Source: Paenibacillus_AB hodogayensis
GTDB lineage: Bacteria > Bacillota > Bacilli > Paenibacillales > NBRC-103111
Direction of reading: 5' to 3'
NCBI RefSeq assembly: GCF_039536325.1
Contig: NZ_BAAAYO010000006.1
Span: forward strand, 372,001-436,000
DNA: 64,000 nucleotides
Part shown: positions 33,623-42,207 of the stretch, piece by piece
Numbering within the stretch: the stretch's first letter is position 1
Layout of the letters: each line of letters opens with the position of its first letter
Translations under genes and position numbers: made by a program
The notes under the pieces: model-generated
Seen by the model: the letters and a program-made list of their open reading frames with translations, nothing else
The model's database searches: none
Told to the model about the DNA's origin: nothing

Positions 33623-36600
33623 TTACGCGCCGATCAAGCTTTGCAGCTTTGCCCTCGTCGCCGTCAATTGCTCCAGATCGATCTTCATTTCGAGCGCCGC
33701 CAGCATGCCTTCCGCATGCTCGGTCATCCGTCCGCGCAGCCGTTCCTGCACCTGTACGGCCCGTTCCCGGTACTGCACAGCGTATTCGTCCAGGAACTGC
33801 GCCTCATGCCGTTCCACGTAGTCGGCGATCGGCTTTGTGAGCGCCTTTTCCACCGCGTCCTTCAGCTGGCCTTTGCCCGGGCCTTCGAAAAAGTGCTTGC
33901 CGTTCTTGTAAAAGCCCGCCAGCCACTTCTCGTCCACCGGAACGTCCAACGTCTCCGCCACTTCAGGCGTCTGGAACGGCTCGGCCTCGTAGTCCCCTGC
34001 CTCGAAGCCTTCCAGCAGCGCGGCGATGCGCTCCTCCCTATGACCGTGCCTCTCGCCGGCCAGCCGGTTCAACGCATTCTCAATCCGCAGCGTGGTCGCG
34101 TATATTTCCTGCGACAAGTCGTACGAGATCAGCCGCAGCAGCTCGAACCAGGCGGCCCTCATCGAACTGCGGATCGTCCCGGCGTCCTCGCGCAACGCCG
34201 CCGGGTTGAACGCGTACAGAAACAGCTCTCCGAAGCGGTAAGTCAGCCGCTGCTTGACGTAATACAAAAGCTCCTGAATATCTTTGCCCGCTTCGCGCAC
34301 GTCAACCGCCGTATCCGTATCGTCCAGCAGCTCGTTCGCCCGAACCTGAGCGTCCCGCAAAGCAGCCAGCTTGCGCATGCGCTGTTCTTCCCCTTCGCGC
34401 GAGCCTGCGATCCAGCGGTTCAGCAGCGAAGCCGAACGCTCCAGCTCCTGCCCGGCCGAGCGCACCGCGATACCGGCCAGCTCGTCGACCGCGAAGCCGA
34501 TAAAGTCACGCTCGAAGGCGGAAATGCCGCTCGCTCCGGCAAGCGCCTCGTCCTTGTGCATTTTGCCGTCCAGCGCCATCAGGCTGGAAACCGGGTAAAT
34601 GCGGGGATTGCGGATACCGTAGCGCAGCAGGTTGTCGCCGACATGGCCGACGACGCCGTCCAACTCCTCGCGGCTTGCCGCCAGATCGGCGGCGTTGACG
34701 AGGAAAAACATTTTATCCAGCTCGAAACTATCCTTCACCCGTCCGAGCTGCAGCAAGAACTCGCGGTCCGCTTGGGAAAATGCATGATTGTAATAAGTGA
34801 CGAAAAGAATAGCGTCGGCGTTCTTGATATAGTTGAAGGCGACCCCCGTATGCCGGGCGTTGATCGAGTCGGCCCCAGGGGTATCGACGAGAATCATTCC
34901 CTGCTCGGTCAGCGGGCACAAGTAGTACAGCTCGATATACTCGACAAAGCACGATTTGCTTTCCTCCGCTACAAAATGGCGGAATTGCTCCAGGTCGACG
35001 CGCAGCTCGGAGCCCAGTAAGCGCTCGGCCTCGTCCCAGCCTTTGTGCACGGCTTTAAGGAAAGCATAGTGCGGCTTGCCGCTCGGACCGACACGGTCCG
35101 GAGACAGCCGCTCGATGCGCGACAGCGCCACCTCCATGCTATCCGCCTGGTCGCCCAGCACGTTCAGGGAGAAGAGCACGTCGCCGGCAATCGTATCCGC
35201 CGTCTTCATCTTCACCTTGACCGCCCCATGCGGCCACTCTGCGGTCGGAGGCATAATTTTGTTGATTGCCGCTGTAGTCGGATTCGGCGATACCGGCAAA
35301 ACCGATTCGCCCATAAGCGCATTGGCGAAAGACGATTTGCCCGCGCTGAACGCTCCGAACAAGGCGATCGTAAAATGGCTCTGCGCCAGGCGCTCGGCTT
35401 TCTCATTCATGGATCGGACAATCGACTGCATCGACGGAATCGGCTGCAGCAGCTCGCAAGCCTCGGTCAGCTTTGCCGCGGTCCGCGCCATCGTGGAGCG
35501 AAAGCCGCCGGAAGCCGCTGTCCCCGGCCGGCTGTCCGCAGCATCGCCGTCCCGGTCCAGCGAAAGCTGATAGCCGCTCGCTGGCTCTGACGCTTGCTGC
35601 CCGCCGCCAGACGCCGCAGCGCCTGCCCCGCCGTTCCCCGCGAACAGCTGCTCCGGATCGGGCAGCCTGCCCGTCAGGTCCGGGCCGCGGAACGGATAGA
35701 GCGCCAGCAGCGTGTCCTGATGACGCCTTTCGGCGTCCTCGATCGACCGGAGCTCGCGGTAGTCCGCCAGCCGCTCCTCCAGCTGTCCCTTCTCGCCGAG
35801 CAGTGCGGCAACGTCGCGGTCGGCCTGGGCGTGGACGTTGCGTACGATGTCGTCGATCAGCCCAAACGTCGCGCGGCGGAACAAGCTTTTGGTCTCCGCT
35901 GCGATATGTTTGGAGTAGTTCAACGTATATTCGCCCGAGATCACAGAGCCGGCTTGCACTTGTGCTGCCAGCCAAGCACCGTCCACACCCCGCAGCACCG
36001 CGGTCAAAACTTCGTCGATCCGCTCGGTCCCGACTCCGTTCGGCTCCCCGGCCTTGATCAACTGTCCGCGCAAATGCCAGACGATGCTCGCCTCAACCTT
36101 CTCCGCATAGTCCGCAGCGAAAGCATGAAGACGGGTTTCGACTTCTTTCGCCGTCGCCGCGGCGCGCGAAAACAAACCGACCTTGAAGCCCGGCTTGCGG
36201 CTTAGCAAATAATGGTGAGCCAGCTCCCGCGTGGTGGCGGGCGTAATGTTCGCATTGTCCAGCAGTTGAACGGTGTCTTTGCGCCATTCGGTCAGCAGCC
36301 GCTCCCCGTCGCCCTTTCGCTCCTCGATGCGCTTCACGAGTGCCTCATAGAGCTCCGGCAAATCCGTCTCGCCTTCCCGCTCGATCCGCTCGCGCAGGCT
36401 GCTCTTCGCTTCCTCGTTGCGTTCGGAAAACCAGACTCCATGCTCGCCGATCAAATGCAGCACCGACTTGTTGATGCTGCTCTCTCCGAGCGGGCCAGCC
36501 AATTCCCCGAGACGGCCGATCAACAGCAGCAGCTTCGCGTATTCGTTGTTCGGATCGTCCGGCCGTTTGACCGACGTGAACAAGATGCCGTCCGGCTCGA

Positions 36601-37291
36601 TATGCCAGCTCTCGAACGACTTGTGTACGCTCTCTTTATATTCCTCGAACGGCAGTTCCCGCTCCCGGTGCTTGTCGATCATATTGACGATCAAATAGAG
36701 CGGCTTGCCCCATTCCTTCAGCCGTTTCGTGAAGGCGAAGTTGATTTCCGACTGAACATGGTTGTAATCCATCACATAGAAGACGACGTCCGCCATATGC
36801 AGCGCCGATTCCGTCGCCATCATATGGGCGTTGTCCGTCGAGTCGATCCCCGGCGTGTCCAATAGCGCTACGCCGCCTGCCAGCAGCGGGATCGGAAAGC
36901 GGATGCTGACCGATTCGATGTCCTGCCCGTTTTTGCAATATTCGTCGAGCTTGTCGAGCGGCACCTCGACGCTTGCCGCCGGGCCCTCTTGTGCTTCTAC
37001 GGACCGTACGGTCGCGCCAGCTTCTCCGTTGCGTATCGTTACGACATTCGCGCTCGTCGGTATCGGGCTCGACGGCAAGAGCGGATGCCCGCACAATGCA
37101 TTGATCAAGCTTGATTTCCCTGCCGAGAAGTGACCGCAGAATGCGACGTTCAACGCTTGCTCGGCCGCTTTGCCAGCCAACTGCTTCAGCTTGTCGGCAT
37201 GCTTGCCGTCTCCGGCATCGGCCATAAGCTGCCCGACGGAACGAATCGCCTCCCTTGCGCTGGTCATTCCCCGGATCTCCGCTGTAGTCAT
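33623..37291 (-). CDS. Two-headed bacterial dynamin-like GTPase
   Basis: A 1222-residue protein with two complete dynamin-type GTPase halves in tandem, as in B. subtilis DynA (1193 residues). The first P-loop is GHFSAGKSSLINAL (about residues 53-66) with DTPGIDSTD as G3. The second is GAFSAGKSSFANAL (about 640-653) with DTPGADSINARH. Each half continues into helical stalk regions, and lysine-rich helices near each end may form membrane paddles. DynA tethers and fuses membranes and helps the cell withstand pores and phages. A Gly/Ala/Ser-rich linker (about residues 550-580) joins the halves. The start ATG 37291 has GGGGAGAG upstream. Confidence 0.92.
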   Translation of the reverse strand: MTTAEIRGMTSAREAIRSVGQLMADAGDGKHADKLKQLAGKAAEQALNVAFCGHFSAGKSSLINALCGHPLLPSSPIPTSANVVTIRNGEAGATVRSVEAQEGPAASVEVPLDKLDEYCKNGQDIESVSIRFPIPLLAGGVALLDTPGIDSTDNAHMMATESALHMADVVFYVMDYNHVQSEINFAFTKRLKEWGKPLYLIVNMIDKHRERELPFEEYKESVHKSFESWHIEPDGILFTSVKRPDDPNNEYAKLLLLIGRLGELAGPLGESSINKSVLHLIGEHGVWFSERNEEAKSSLRERIEREGETDLPELYEALVKRIEERKGDGERLLTEWRKDTVQLLDNANITPATTRELAHHYLLSRKPGFKVGLFSRAAATAKEVETRLHAFAADYAEKVEASIVWHLRGQLIKAGEPNGVGTERIDEVLTAVLRGVDGAWLAAQVQAGSVISGEYTLNYSKHIAAETKSLFRRATFGLIDDIVRNVHAQADRDVAALLGEKGQLEERLADYRELRSIEDAERRHQDTLLALYPFRGPDLTGRLPDPEQLFAGNGGAGAAASGGGQQASEPASGYQLSLDRDGDAADSRPGTAASGGFRSTMARTAAKLTEACELLQPIPSMQSIVRSMNEKAERLAQSHFTIALFGAFSAGKSSFANALMGESVLPVSPNPTTAAINKIMPPTAEWPHGAVKVKMKTADTIAGDVLFSLNVLGDQADSMEVALSRIERLSPDRVGPSGKPHYAFLKAVHKGWDEAERLLGSELRVDLEQFRHFVAEESKSCFVEYIELYYLCPLTEQGMILVDTPGADSINARHTGVAFNYIKNADAILFVTYYNHAFSQADREFLLQLGRVKDSFELDKMFFLVNAADLAASREELDGVVGHVGDNLLRYGIRNPRIYPVSSLMALDGKMHKDEALAGASGISAFERDFIGFAVDELAGIAVRSAGQELERSASLLNRWIAGSREGEEQRMRKLAALRDAQVRANELLDDTDTAVDVREAGKDIQELLYYVKQRLTYRFGELFLYAFNPAALREDAGTIRSSMRAAWFELLRLISYDLSQEIYATTLRIENALNRLAGERHGHREERIAALLEGFEAGDYEAEPFQTPEVAETLDVPVDEKWLAGFYKNGKHFFEGPGKGQLKDAVEKALTKPIADYVERHEAQFLDEYAVQYRERAVQVQERLRGRMTEHAEGMLAALEMKIDLEQLTATRAKLQSLIGA

Positions 37292-37387
37292 GATCTAGCT
37301 CTCCCCATGTACGAAATTGCATGCTGCCGATGTCCATTATATTCCGACTGCCGTCGCTTGACAGCCGAATTTCCCCGGACAAAAGAA

Positions 37388-37408
37388 AAAACCGAATTTC
37401 TCCGGTTT
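37388..37408 (-). terminator. Terminator for the nth-side transcript
   Basis: On the minus strand GAAACCG pairs with CGGTTT around GAGAAATT and is followed by TTTTCTTTTG. It lies 155 bases past the stop of the small protein gene at 37563, after the family B repeat. Confidence 0.6.
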
Positions 37409-37497
37409 CTGGTGCTAAGTCAAAAGCCGCGTGGCGCAGCCTTTGGTCTGGCTTGTTACCGGTACAACGTCGGAAGGATCCGGCATCCCTGGAGCCG

Positions 37498-37567
37498 ACC
37501 GGTTTGCCTGCAGGCAAACGCCGGTCCATTCCCGGATACGCGGCATAACCGCCGACTTTGTACTAGT
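37498..37567 (-). repeat. Family B repeat at the end of the 90-residue protein gene
   Basis: Starting with the gene's own TAG, the minus strand reads TAGTACAAAGTC, then a divergent stretch, GGAATGGAC and a strong hairpin ACCGGTTTGCC-TG-CAGGCAAACGCCGGT region (37498-37525 on the plus strand). The copy at 41489-41553 has the same order and the same position at a gene's stop. Confidence 0.7.
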
Positions 37568-37835
37568 GTACCACACTTTCTTTTTCAGGTATAAGAATTT
37601 CGAATACTTCGCCGTGCTGCAGAATCGTAATGTCTTTTTCTCTTACCTTCATGACGACGACATCCGGCTTGACTTTCATCCGTTCGACGTAGTGTTCCGG
37701 CACTTCTCCGGCTTCGCTGACGACGATGCCTTCGATCTCGGTTTCTTCGTTCTCGGCAAGCGGAGTGTTAAGCACCTTCTCGTAAATATCGGAAAAGACT
37801 TCGAAATCGTTCGTGTAGACGGCTATGCATTTCAT
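37563..37835 (-). CDS. Unrecognised 90-residue acidic protein
   Basis: A small soluble protein MKCIAVYTNDFEVFSDIYEKV... rich in Glu and Val with alternating strands (DVVVMKVREKDITIL). The start ATG 37835 has AAGGTGGG upstream; an upstream GTG would overlap that site. It resembles a Paenibacillaceae-specific protein often mislabelled as a transhydrogenase subunit, as I remember. It lies 35 bases downstream of nth on the same strand, so the two are probably co-transcribed. Its stop codon is inside a family B repeat. Confidence 0.7.
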   Translation of the reverse strand: MKCIAVYTNDFEVFSDIYEKVLNTPLAENEETEIEGIVVSEAGEVPEHYVERMKVKPDVVVMKVREKDITILQHGEVFEILIPEKESVVH

Positions 37836-37870
37836 GCTGATTCCCACCTTCAATTATTGGCTGTATTTCC

Positions 37871-38536
37871 CTACTTGATAGCCTTCCTCTTTACGGGCGT
37901 TTTCATACGCTTCTTGCCTTCCTTGCAATAGTCGATCAGCGGGCAAATGTCGCATTGCGGGTTTTGCGCTTTGCAATGGTATCTGCCGAAAAAAATAAGG
38001 CGGTGGTGCGTCAGCGTCCATTCGTCGCGCGGCACCTGCTTCATCAGCTTCTGCTCCACCTGCAGCACCGTATCGTCCGGCGCAGCCAGTCCAAGCCGCT
38101 TGGAAACCCGCTCCACGTGCGTATCGACCGCGATCGCCGGGACTCCGAAGGCGTTCGAGACGACGACATTGGCCGTCTTCCTCCCTACGCCGGGGAGCTC
38201 GACCAGCTCCTCGTGGTTTCGCGGAATTTCGCCGCCGTACTTGTCCAGCACCATGCGGCACAAGCTCTGGATGTTTTTGGCTTTATTGCGGAACAAACCG
38301 ATGCGGCGAATGTCCTGCTCCAGCTCTTCCAGAGGCACGGCCAAGTAATCTTCCGGCGACTTGTACTTGCGGAACAGGTCTGCGGTCACTTTGTTGACTG
38401 TCTCGTCGGTGCATTGGGCGGATAGCAGTACGGCAATCGTCAGCTCGAACGGATTGGAGTGATGAAGCTCGCAATGGGCGTCGGGGAACAATTCGGCAAT
38501 AGTATCGAGAATGTGCCGCGTCTTTTTGGCCGTCAT
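37871..38536 (-). CDS. nth: Endonuclease III
   Basis: A 221-residue base-excision repair glycosylase and AP lyase that removes oxidised pyrimidines. The helix-hairpin-helix LPGVGRKTANVV holds the catalytic Lys120 and Asp138 lies in VDTHVERVS. The 4Fe-4S cluster cysteines are at 188, 195, 198 and 204 (C-x6-C-x2-C-x5-C). The start is ATG 38536, MTAKKTR, with GAGGTG upstream; a longer frame to 38575 has no site. The C-terminus is unusually lysine-rich (KKRMKTPVKRKAIK). In B. subtilis nth follows dnaD; here the neighbours differ. Confidence 0.96.
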   Translation of the reverse strand: MTAKKTRHILDTIAELFPDAHCELHHSNPFELTIAVLLSAQCTDETVNKVTADLFRKYKSPEDYLAVPLEELEQDIRRIGLFRNKAKNIQSLCRMVLDKYGGEIPRNHEELVELPGVGRKTANVVVSNAFGVPAIAVDTHVERVSKRLGLAAPDDTVLQVEQKLMKQVPRDEWTLTHHRLIFFGRYHCKAQNPQCDICPLIDYCKEGKKRMKTPVKRKAIK

Positions 38537-38581
38537 GTCTATCACCTCGCTAGCAGCGCAGAATTTGCCGAGCATTCACGC

Positions 38582-38616
38582 AAAAACGCCGCCGGAGCTT
38601 GAAACCCGCTCCGGCG
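38582..38616 (-). terminator. Rho-independent terminator after the SLH protein gene
   Basis: CGCCGGAGC (38590-38598) pairs perfectly with GCTCCGGCG (38608-38616). On the minus strand GCGTTTTT follows. It lies 30 bases past the stop at 38646. Confidence 0.9.
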
Positions 38617-38645
38617 ACGCTAACCGAACGTAGAGATCTTGCACG

Positions 38646-41390
38646 CTACGGCTTGGCGATTTCCAGCACTTTATCATTCAGGAAATAAACGGTTACGACG
38701 TCGCCCGCAACCAGCGATGTCGGCGCAATCACCTGCGTACCTTGGTGCAAGTACGCTTTGGCATGCAGGAAGTAGTTCGGCTTGTCGCTGATCGTACGAC
38801 GCATGAATGTGATTTCCTTGGTTCCGGCATCGTACGATTGCACCGTCCACTGCGATCCGGTGATAAGCAGCACGGTCGTTTTGCCGTCGGCCGACTTGAC
38901 GATCTCGATACGGTCTTCCGGATTGAGCACGGCGATCGAAGCCAATGCCGTAGCCCCGCTCAACACGGTCACATTCGTGCCCAGCTCGACAACCTGGGTC
39001 TTGTTCGCGTAGTCGATCAGCGTAATTTTCCCGGCAGCCGCATCAACCGACGAGACTTTGCCGCGAATGCCGTCGACGACCTGAGCGCTTTCGAGGGAGC
39101 TGCCGATAAAGTTCATCTGCAAAGGCTCGTCCAGCTGAATGCTGGAGGTGCCTACGGCCGTGCCGTTGTGATGGAGCGGCACACTGAACAGCGAGTAAGA
39201 CTTGTTCGAGCCGGCCGAATCCTTGACGGTCACCGTATTCGTCGACGAGTCGACAGAGACGGTGTGAACGAGCTGCGTTTCGCGTACGGATAACGAAACT
39301 ACGTTCTCCTGGGTGGAGTCGAAAAATCCGCGTACGAATTCGCCCGCCTTCAGATCGGAAAGCTTGCCGATGGATTGGCTGTACCGGCTCACATAGACAT
39401 TGCTGACCGTTTTGTACGTCTGCGAAACGCCGTTCGCCGTCTTGATCGTCACCTCACCGGTCGTCGCACTGACGGATACGATGGTTCCTTCCATTTTAGT
39501 AGCAAATTGAATCGAAATCAACTTATCCTGGGAAGCGACCACATTGACGCGCTTGCCTTTAGCCAAATAAGTCTTGAAGCTATCCAGCGGAAGCGCGTTA
39601 TCGTCGTATTTCAGCGTCGTCGTATCGGTAATCGTATAAATTTTCAGCTTGCCCAGATCGTCTTTCAAAATCAAATATTTTTTCTCCGCATTATAGTCTT
39701 CGATGGTCGCCAGCGTCAAGTTGTCGATCGTCCGGCTGCCGATGGTCACTTTATCGACCTTGTTCTGGTTGATCTCCAGCTTGACCTCGTCGCCCGGCAT
39801 CAAGTCCTTGACGGAGCCGTACTGGTTGCTGCCGAGCACGACAAGCAGCTTGTCGGACACTTTATAGGAGGCCAGCTCGTCGTTGGCCTTCTGGATCGTG
39901 ACGATCGTCTTGTCTTCGCTGACGCTAAGCAGCTTGCCGCTATCGCGCTTCTCGACGATTTGCTGCACCACTTCGACGGAGGTTACTTTGTCGTTCTTCA
40001 CGACGACTCGTACGATGTCGCCCGGGAACAAATTGATCGGATCGAAAGGCTTGTCGCCTTGGACGATAATAGATTTGTCGGAAATCTGATAAACATCGTC
40101 TGCGCCCGTATCTTTGTCCTTGACGGTTACCGTCATCGCCGACGGATCGAACGATTGGAACGCCGCGTTCACGGTTTTGTTGAGCGGCACCTTTTTGACA
40201 ATAATTTGCGATACTTTGGCGTCATCGATCAGCGCGTGCTTTTTCAGCTCGATTACGGAATTTTCCAGCAGCGAACCGAGGCTCAAGCCGGCTCCGTTCA
40301 AATCGCGGACCGATACGTTCGAAGCCAGCTCGTATGTATAGTACGAGCCGTTCATCTCGATTGAAGCGGTCAAATCGTTGATGTTGACGCTCACCAGTCT
40401 GCCTTCGAAGCTCTTCATCGGCACTTCGGTGTTCGTCACTTCCAGGAAGTAGCCGACGCCTTGGCTTTGCAGCAAGTACACTTCGTTGTAAAGCTTCACG
40501 TCGGAGCTGGACAACCGCGTCGTATCGTCCTTGACCGTATAGTAGACGGCGCTTGTGCTCATCTGCACGTCTTTCGTTTGTCCGGCGCTGTCGCGGATCG
40601 TCAGCTTGTTGCCGTTGATCGACATTACGGTACCTTTCAAGACGCGGCTGGACGGGTTGGCCAAATAGTTCTCGGCACGGCTCCAGAACGTAGCCATCTG
40701 CGCGCGCGTAACGCTGCCCGCCGGACGGAACGTATTGTCCTCGAAGCCGTTGACGATGCCCAGAGACAGCGCTTCGTTAATATATCCGGCAGAACCAGAG
40801 GGGATTTTGTCGTTATCCGCGAACGAAGTAGGGGTTTGCGATTTGGCCAGCGCTTCTTGCTTTTTGCCGATCGCCCGGATGACGATCTTGGCTACCCATT
40901 CCCGCGCCGCTTCGCGCGTTCCCCATTTTTTTCCCGGCGTGTATTCTTCCTGCAAATCGAGAAGACCTTGATTGACCGCATAGGCAACATACGGACGGGC
41001 ATCATTCCTCAGATCGTCCTGTGCGAACGGCAGCACCGCCGAGTTTTTGTTTTGCTGCGCCGCGCTCTCGAGACCCATCATACGGATCGCCATAATGATA
41101 ACGTCCTGCTGGCTGACCGCGCTTTCGGGCGCAAAACGTCCAAGGTCGTCTCCCTCGACGATGCCTTCCACAGCGAGCTTCGTTACGTGCTTGATGGCCC
41201 AGTGAGTTGCCGGCACGTCGGGGAAGCTCAATTTAATCGTAGTCGACGTAGAGCCCGACGAATTTTGCGAATTGTTGGTATTGCCGGTCGAACCGTTTTC
41301 CGCCGCATAGACCGGAGCGGCCATCACCATGGTAGACACGAGCGAATAGGCCACGGCCATTTTCAAGGTTTTCTTCATCTTGCGTTTCAT
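38646..41390 (-). CDS. SLH-domain surface protein with long beta-repeat region
   Basis: A 914-residue secreted protein. A signal peptide is at residues 1-29 (VYAAEN cut), then a Ser/Asn linker, then three SLH modules (about 55-110, 120-177, 190-245) that bind pyruvylated wall polymer. The rest (about 250-914) consists of repeated beta modules with motifs such as GTVMSINGNKLTIRDSAG, MTVTVKDKDTG and KTIVTIQKA, each about 70-90 residues, resembling an S-layer or adhesin stalk. The 38646-41390 stop-to-start spacing and its own terminator make it monocistronic. The neighbouring amidase and GerMN genes are also envelope proteins. Confidence 0.92.
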   Translation of the reverse strand: MKRKMKKTLKMAVAYSLVSTMVMAAPVYAAENGSTGNTNNSQNSSGSTSTTIKLSFPDVPATHWAIKHVTKLAVEGIVEGDDLGRFAPESAVSQQDVIIMAIRMMGLESAAQQNKNSAVLPFAQDDLRNDARPYVAYAVNQGLLDLQEEYTPGKKWGTREAAREWVAKIVIRAIGKKQEALAKSQTPTSFADNDKIPSGSAGYINEALSLGIVNGFEDNTFRPAGSVTRAQMATFWSRAENYLANPSSRVLKGTVMSINGNKLTIRDSAGQTKDVQMSTSAVYYTVKDDTTRLSSSDVKLYNEVYLLQSQGVGYFLEVTNTEVPMKSFEGRLVSVNINDLTASIEMNGSYYTYELASNVSVRDLNGAGLSLGSLLENSVIELKKHALIDDAKVSQIIVKKVPLNKTVNAAFQSFDPSAMTVTVKDKDTGADDVYQISDKSIIVQGDKPFDPINLFPGDIVRVVVKNDKVTSVEVVQQIVEKRDSGKLLSVSEDKTIVTIQKANDELASYKVSDKLLVVLGSNQYGSVKDLMPGDEVKLEINQNKVDKVTIGSRTIDNLTLATIEDYNAEKKYLILKDDLGKLKIYTITDTTTLKYDDNALPLDSFKTYLAKGKRVNVVASQDKLISIQFATKMEGTIVSVSATTGEVTIKTANGVSQTYKTVSNVYVSRYSQSIGKLSDLKAGEFVRGFFDSTQENVVSLSVRETQLVHTVSVDSSTNTVTVKDSAGSNKSYSLFSVPLHHNGTAVGTSSIQLDEPLQMNFIGSSLESAQVVDGIRGKVSSVDAAAGKITLIDYANKTQVVELGTNVTVLSGATALASIAVLNPEDRIEIVKSADGKTTVLLITGSQWTVQSYDAGTKEITFMRRTISDKPNYFLHAKAYLHQGTQVIAPTSLVAGDVVTVYFLNDKVLEIAKP

Positions 41391-41488
41391 CCCGATAATC
41401 CCCCGCTATTCCGATAGGTTGTCGTCGTCTTATAGTCTCTTGCTCCAGTACAAAGCCAGATCTGCTCTTATGTATCCCGGGAGGCCCG

Positions 41489-41553
41489 TCCCTTGCGGTG
41501 CAAGGGATTCGTCCATTCCACGAATACGGTTTAAGGTCTGACTTTGTACTAGT
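41489..41553 (-). repeat. Family B repeat at the end of the GerMN gene
   Basis: The minus strand reads TAGTACAAAGTC from the gene's stop, then GGAATGGACGA and the hairpin TCCCTTGC-ACC-GCAAGGGA (41489-41507 on the plus strand). This is the same plan as at 37498-37567. The hairpin arms differ in sequence but keep the fold. Confidence 0.7.
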
Positions 41554-42082
41554 TCCGTTTCATCGGATGTTCCAGGTCCATATGCCCCATCAGGCTGTCC
41601 AGCTTTTTGCCGTCGACCAGAATATCGATCGTTTGCACCTCATTAAACTGGAATAGCGCCTTTTTGATCGATTGCAGCAGCAAGTCCTCTCCCGGCGCGC
41701 CAAGGCGGCCGGTGTCGGCGATCGCAATATCGATGGTCAAATTGCCTTTGTCGTTCTTGACGGAACGGTACGTTATGCCTTTGCTAAGCGAAGAAAGCGT
41801 ACCTTCGGGCGGCACCTTCAGCGCATTGAGCGCAGCCTCGTATTTGTCCGCATCCTCCTTGATGGATACGGTCGCCTCGCGTTCGATCAGACTGTTCAAG
41901 TTGTCGTCGGTGAAATACGTTTTGACTTTAAGCTGCTTGGCGGCCGGGGCTTCCGTATTCGTACCGGGTCCCGCACCGGTAACCGGGGGCTCGCTTTTGG
42001 TTTTCGCGTTTGCGCAGCCGGTCACCGCAAGGGCGAGCGTCACACCAAGAAGTATTTGCTTGTAACCGAACCTTCGCTTCAT
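41549..42082 (-). CDS. GerMN-domain lipoprotein
   Basis: A 177-residue lipoprotein: signal peptide with lipobox LAVTGC (Cys near residue 23), a short Pro/Gly linker and one GerMN domain (about 50-165) with VKTYFTDDNLNSLIERE and TIDIAIADTG. GerMN domains occur in the B. subtilis germination and sporulation protein GerM and in anti-sigma or lipid-linked envelope proteins. ATG 42082 has TGAGGAG upstream. Three family A repeats fill the 125 bases before it, ending directly at the Shine-Dalgarno sequence. It lies just downstream of the amidase gene and may share its transcript. Confidence 0.88.
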   Translation of the reverse strand: MKRRFGYKQILLGVTLALAVTGCANAKTKSEPPVTGAGPGTNTEAPAAKQLKVKTYFTDDNLNSLIEREATVSIKEDADKYEAALNALKVPPEGTLSSLSKGITYRSVKNDKGNLTIDIAIADTGRLGAPGEDLLLQSIKKALFQFNEVQTIDILVDGKKLDSLMGHMDLEHPMKRN

Positions 42083-42097
42083 CGAAATCACTCCTCA

Positions 42098-42207
42098 GAA
42101 CTTTGCTAACGGCAAAGCCGGCTTCATAAAGCGCTGCTGAACTTTGCCATATAGCACAGTAAACTTCGTAAGCGCTGCTGAAACTTTGCGTGAAGCAAAC
42201 GCGCGGC
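42098..42207 (-). repeat. Tandem family A repeats before the GerMN gene
   Basis: Units start at 42098, 42139 and 42180 with GAACTTTGC-like ends and a 41-base period; the second holds ACTTCGTAAGC. Each can fold into a GCAAAGTT hairpin, although more degenerate than at 19036-19119. The nearest unit ends in GCAAAGTTCTGAGGAG on the gene's strand, so it abuts the ribosome binding site exactly as in the MarR leader. Confidence 0.75.

Noticed and set aside
32933..35020. 695-codon plus-strand frame over the dynamin gene
   Set aside because: Shadow frame; dynamin GTPase motifs on the minus strand are decisive.
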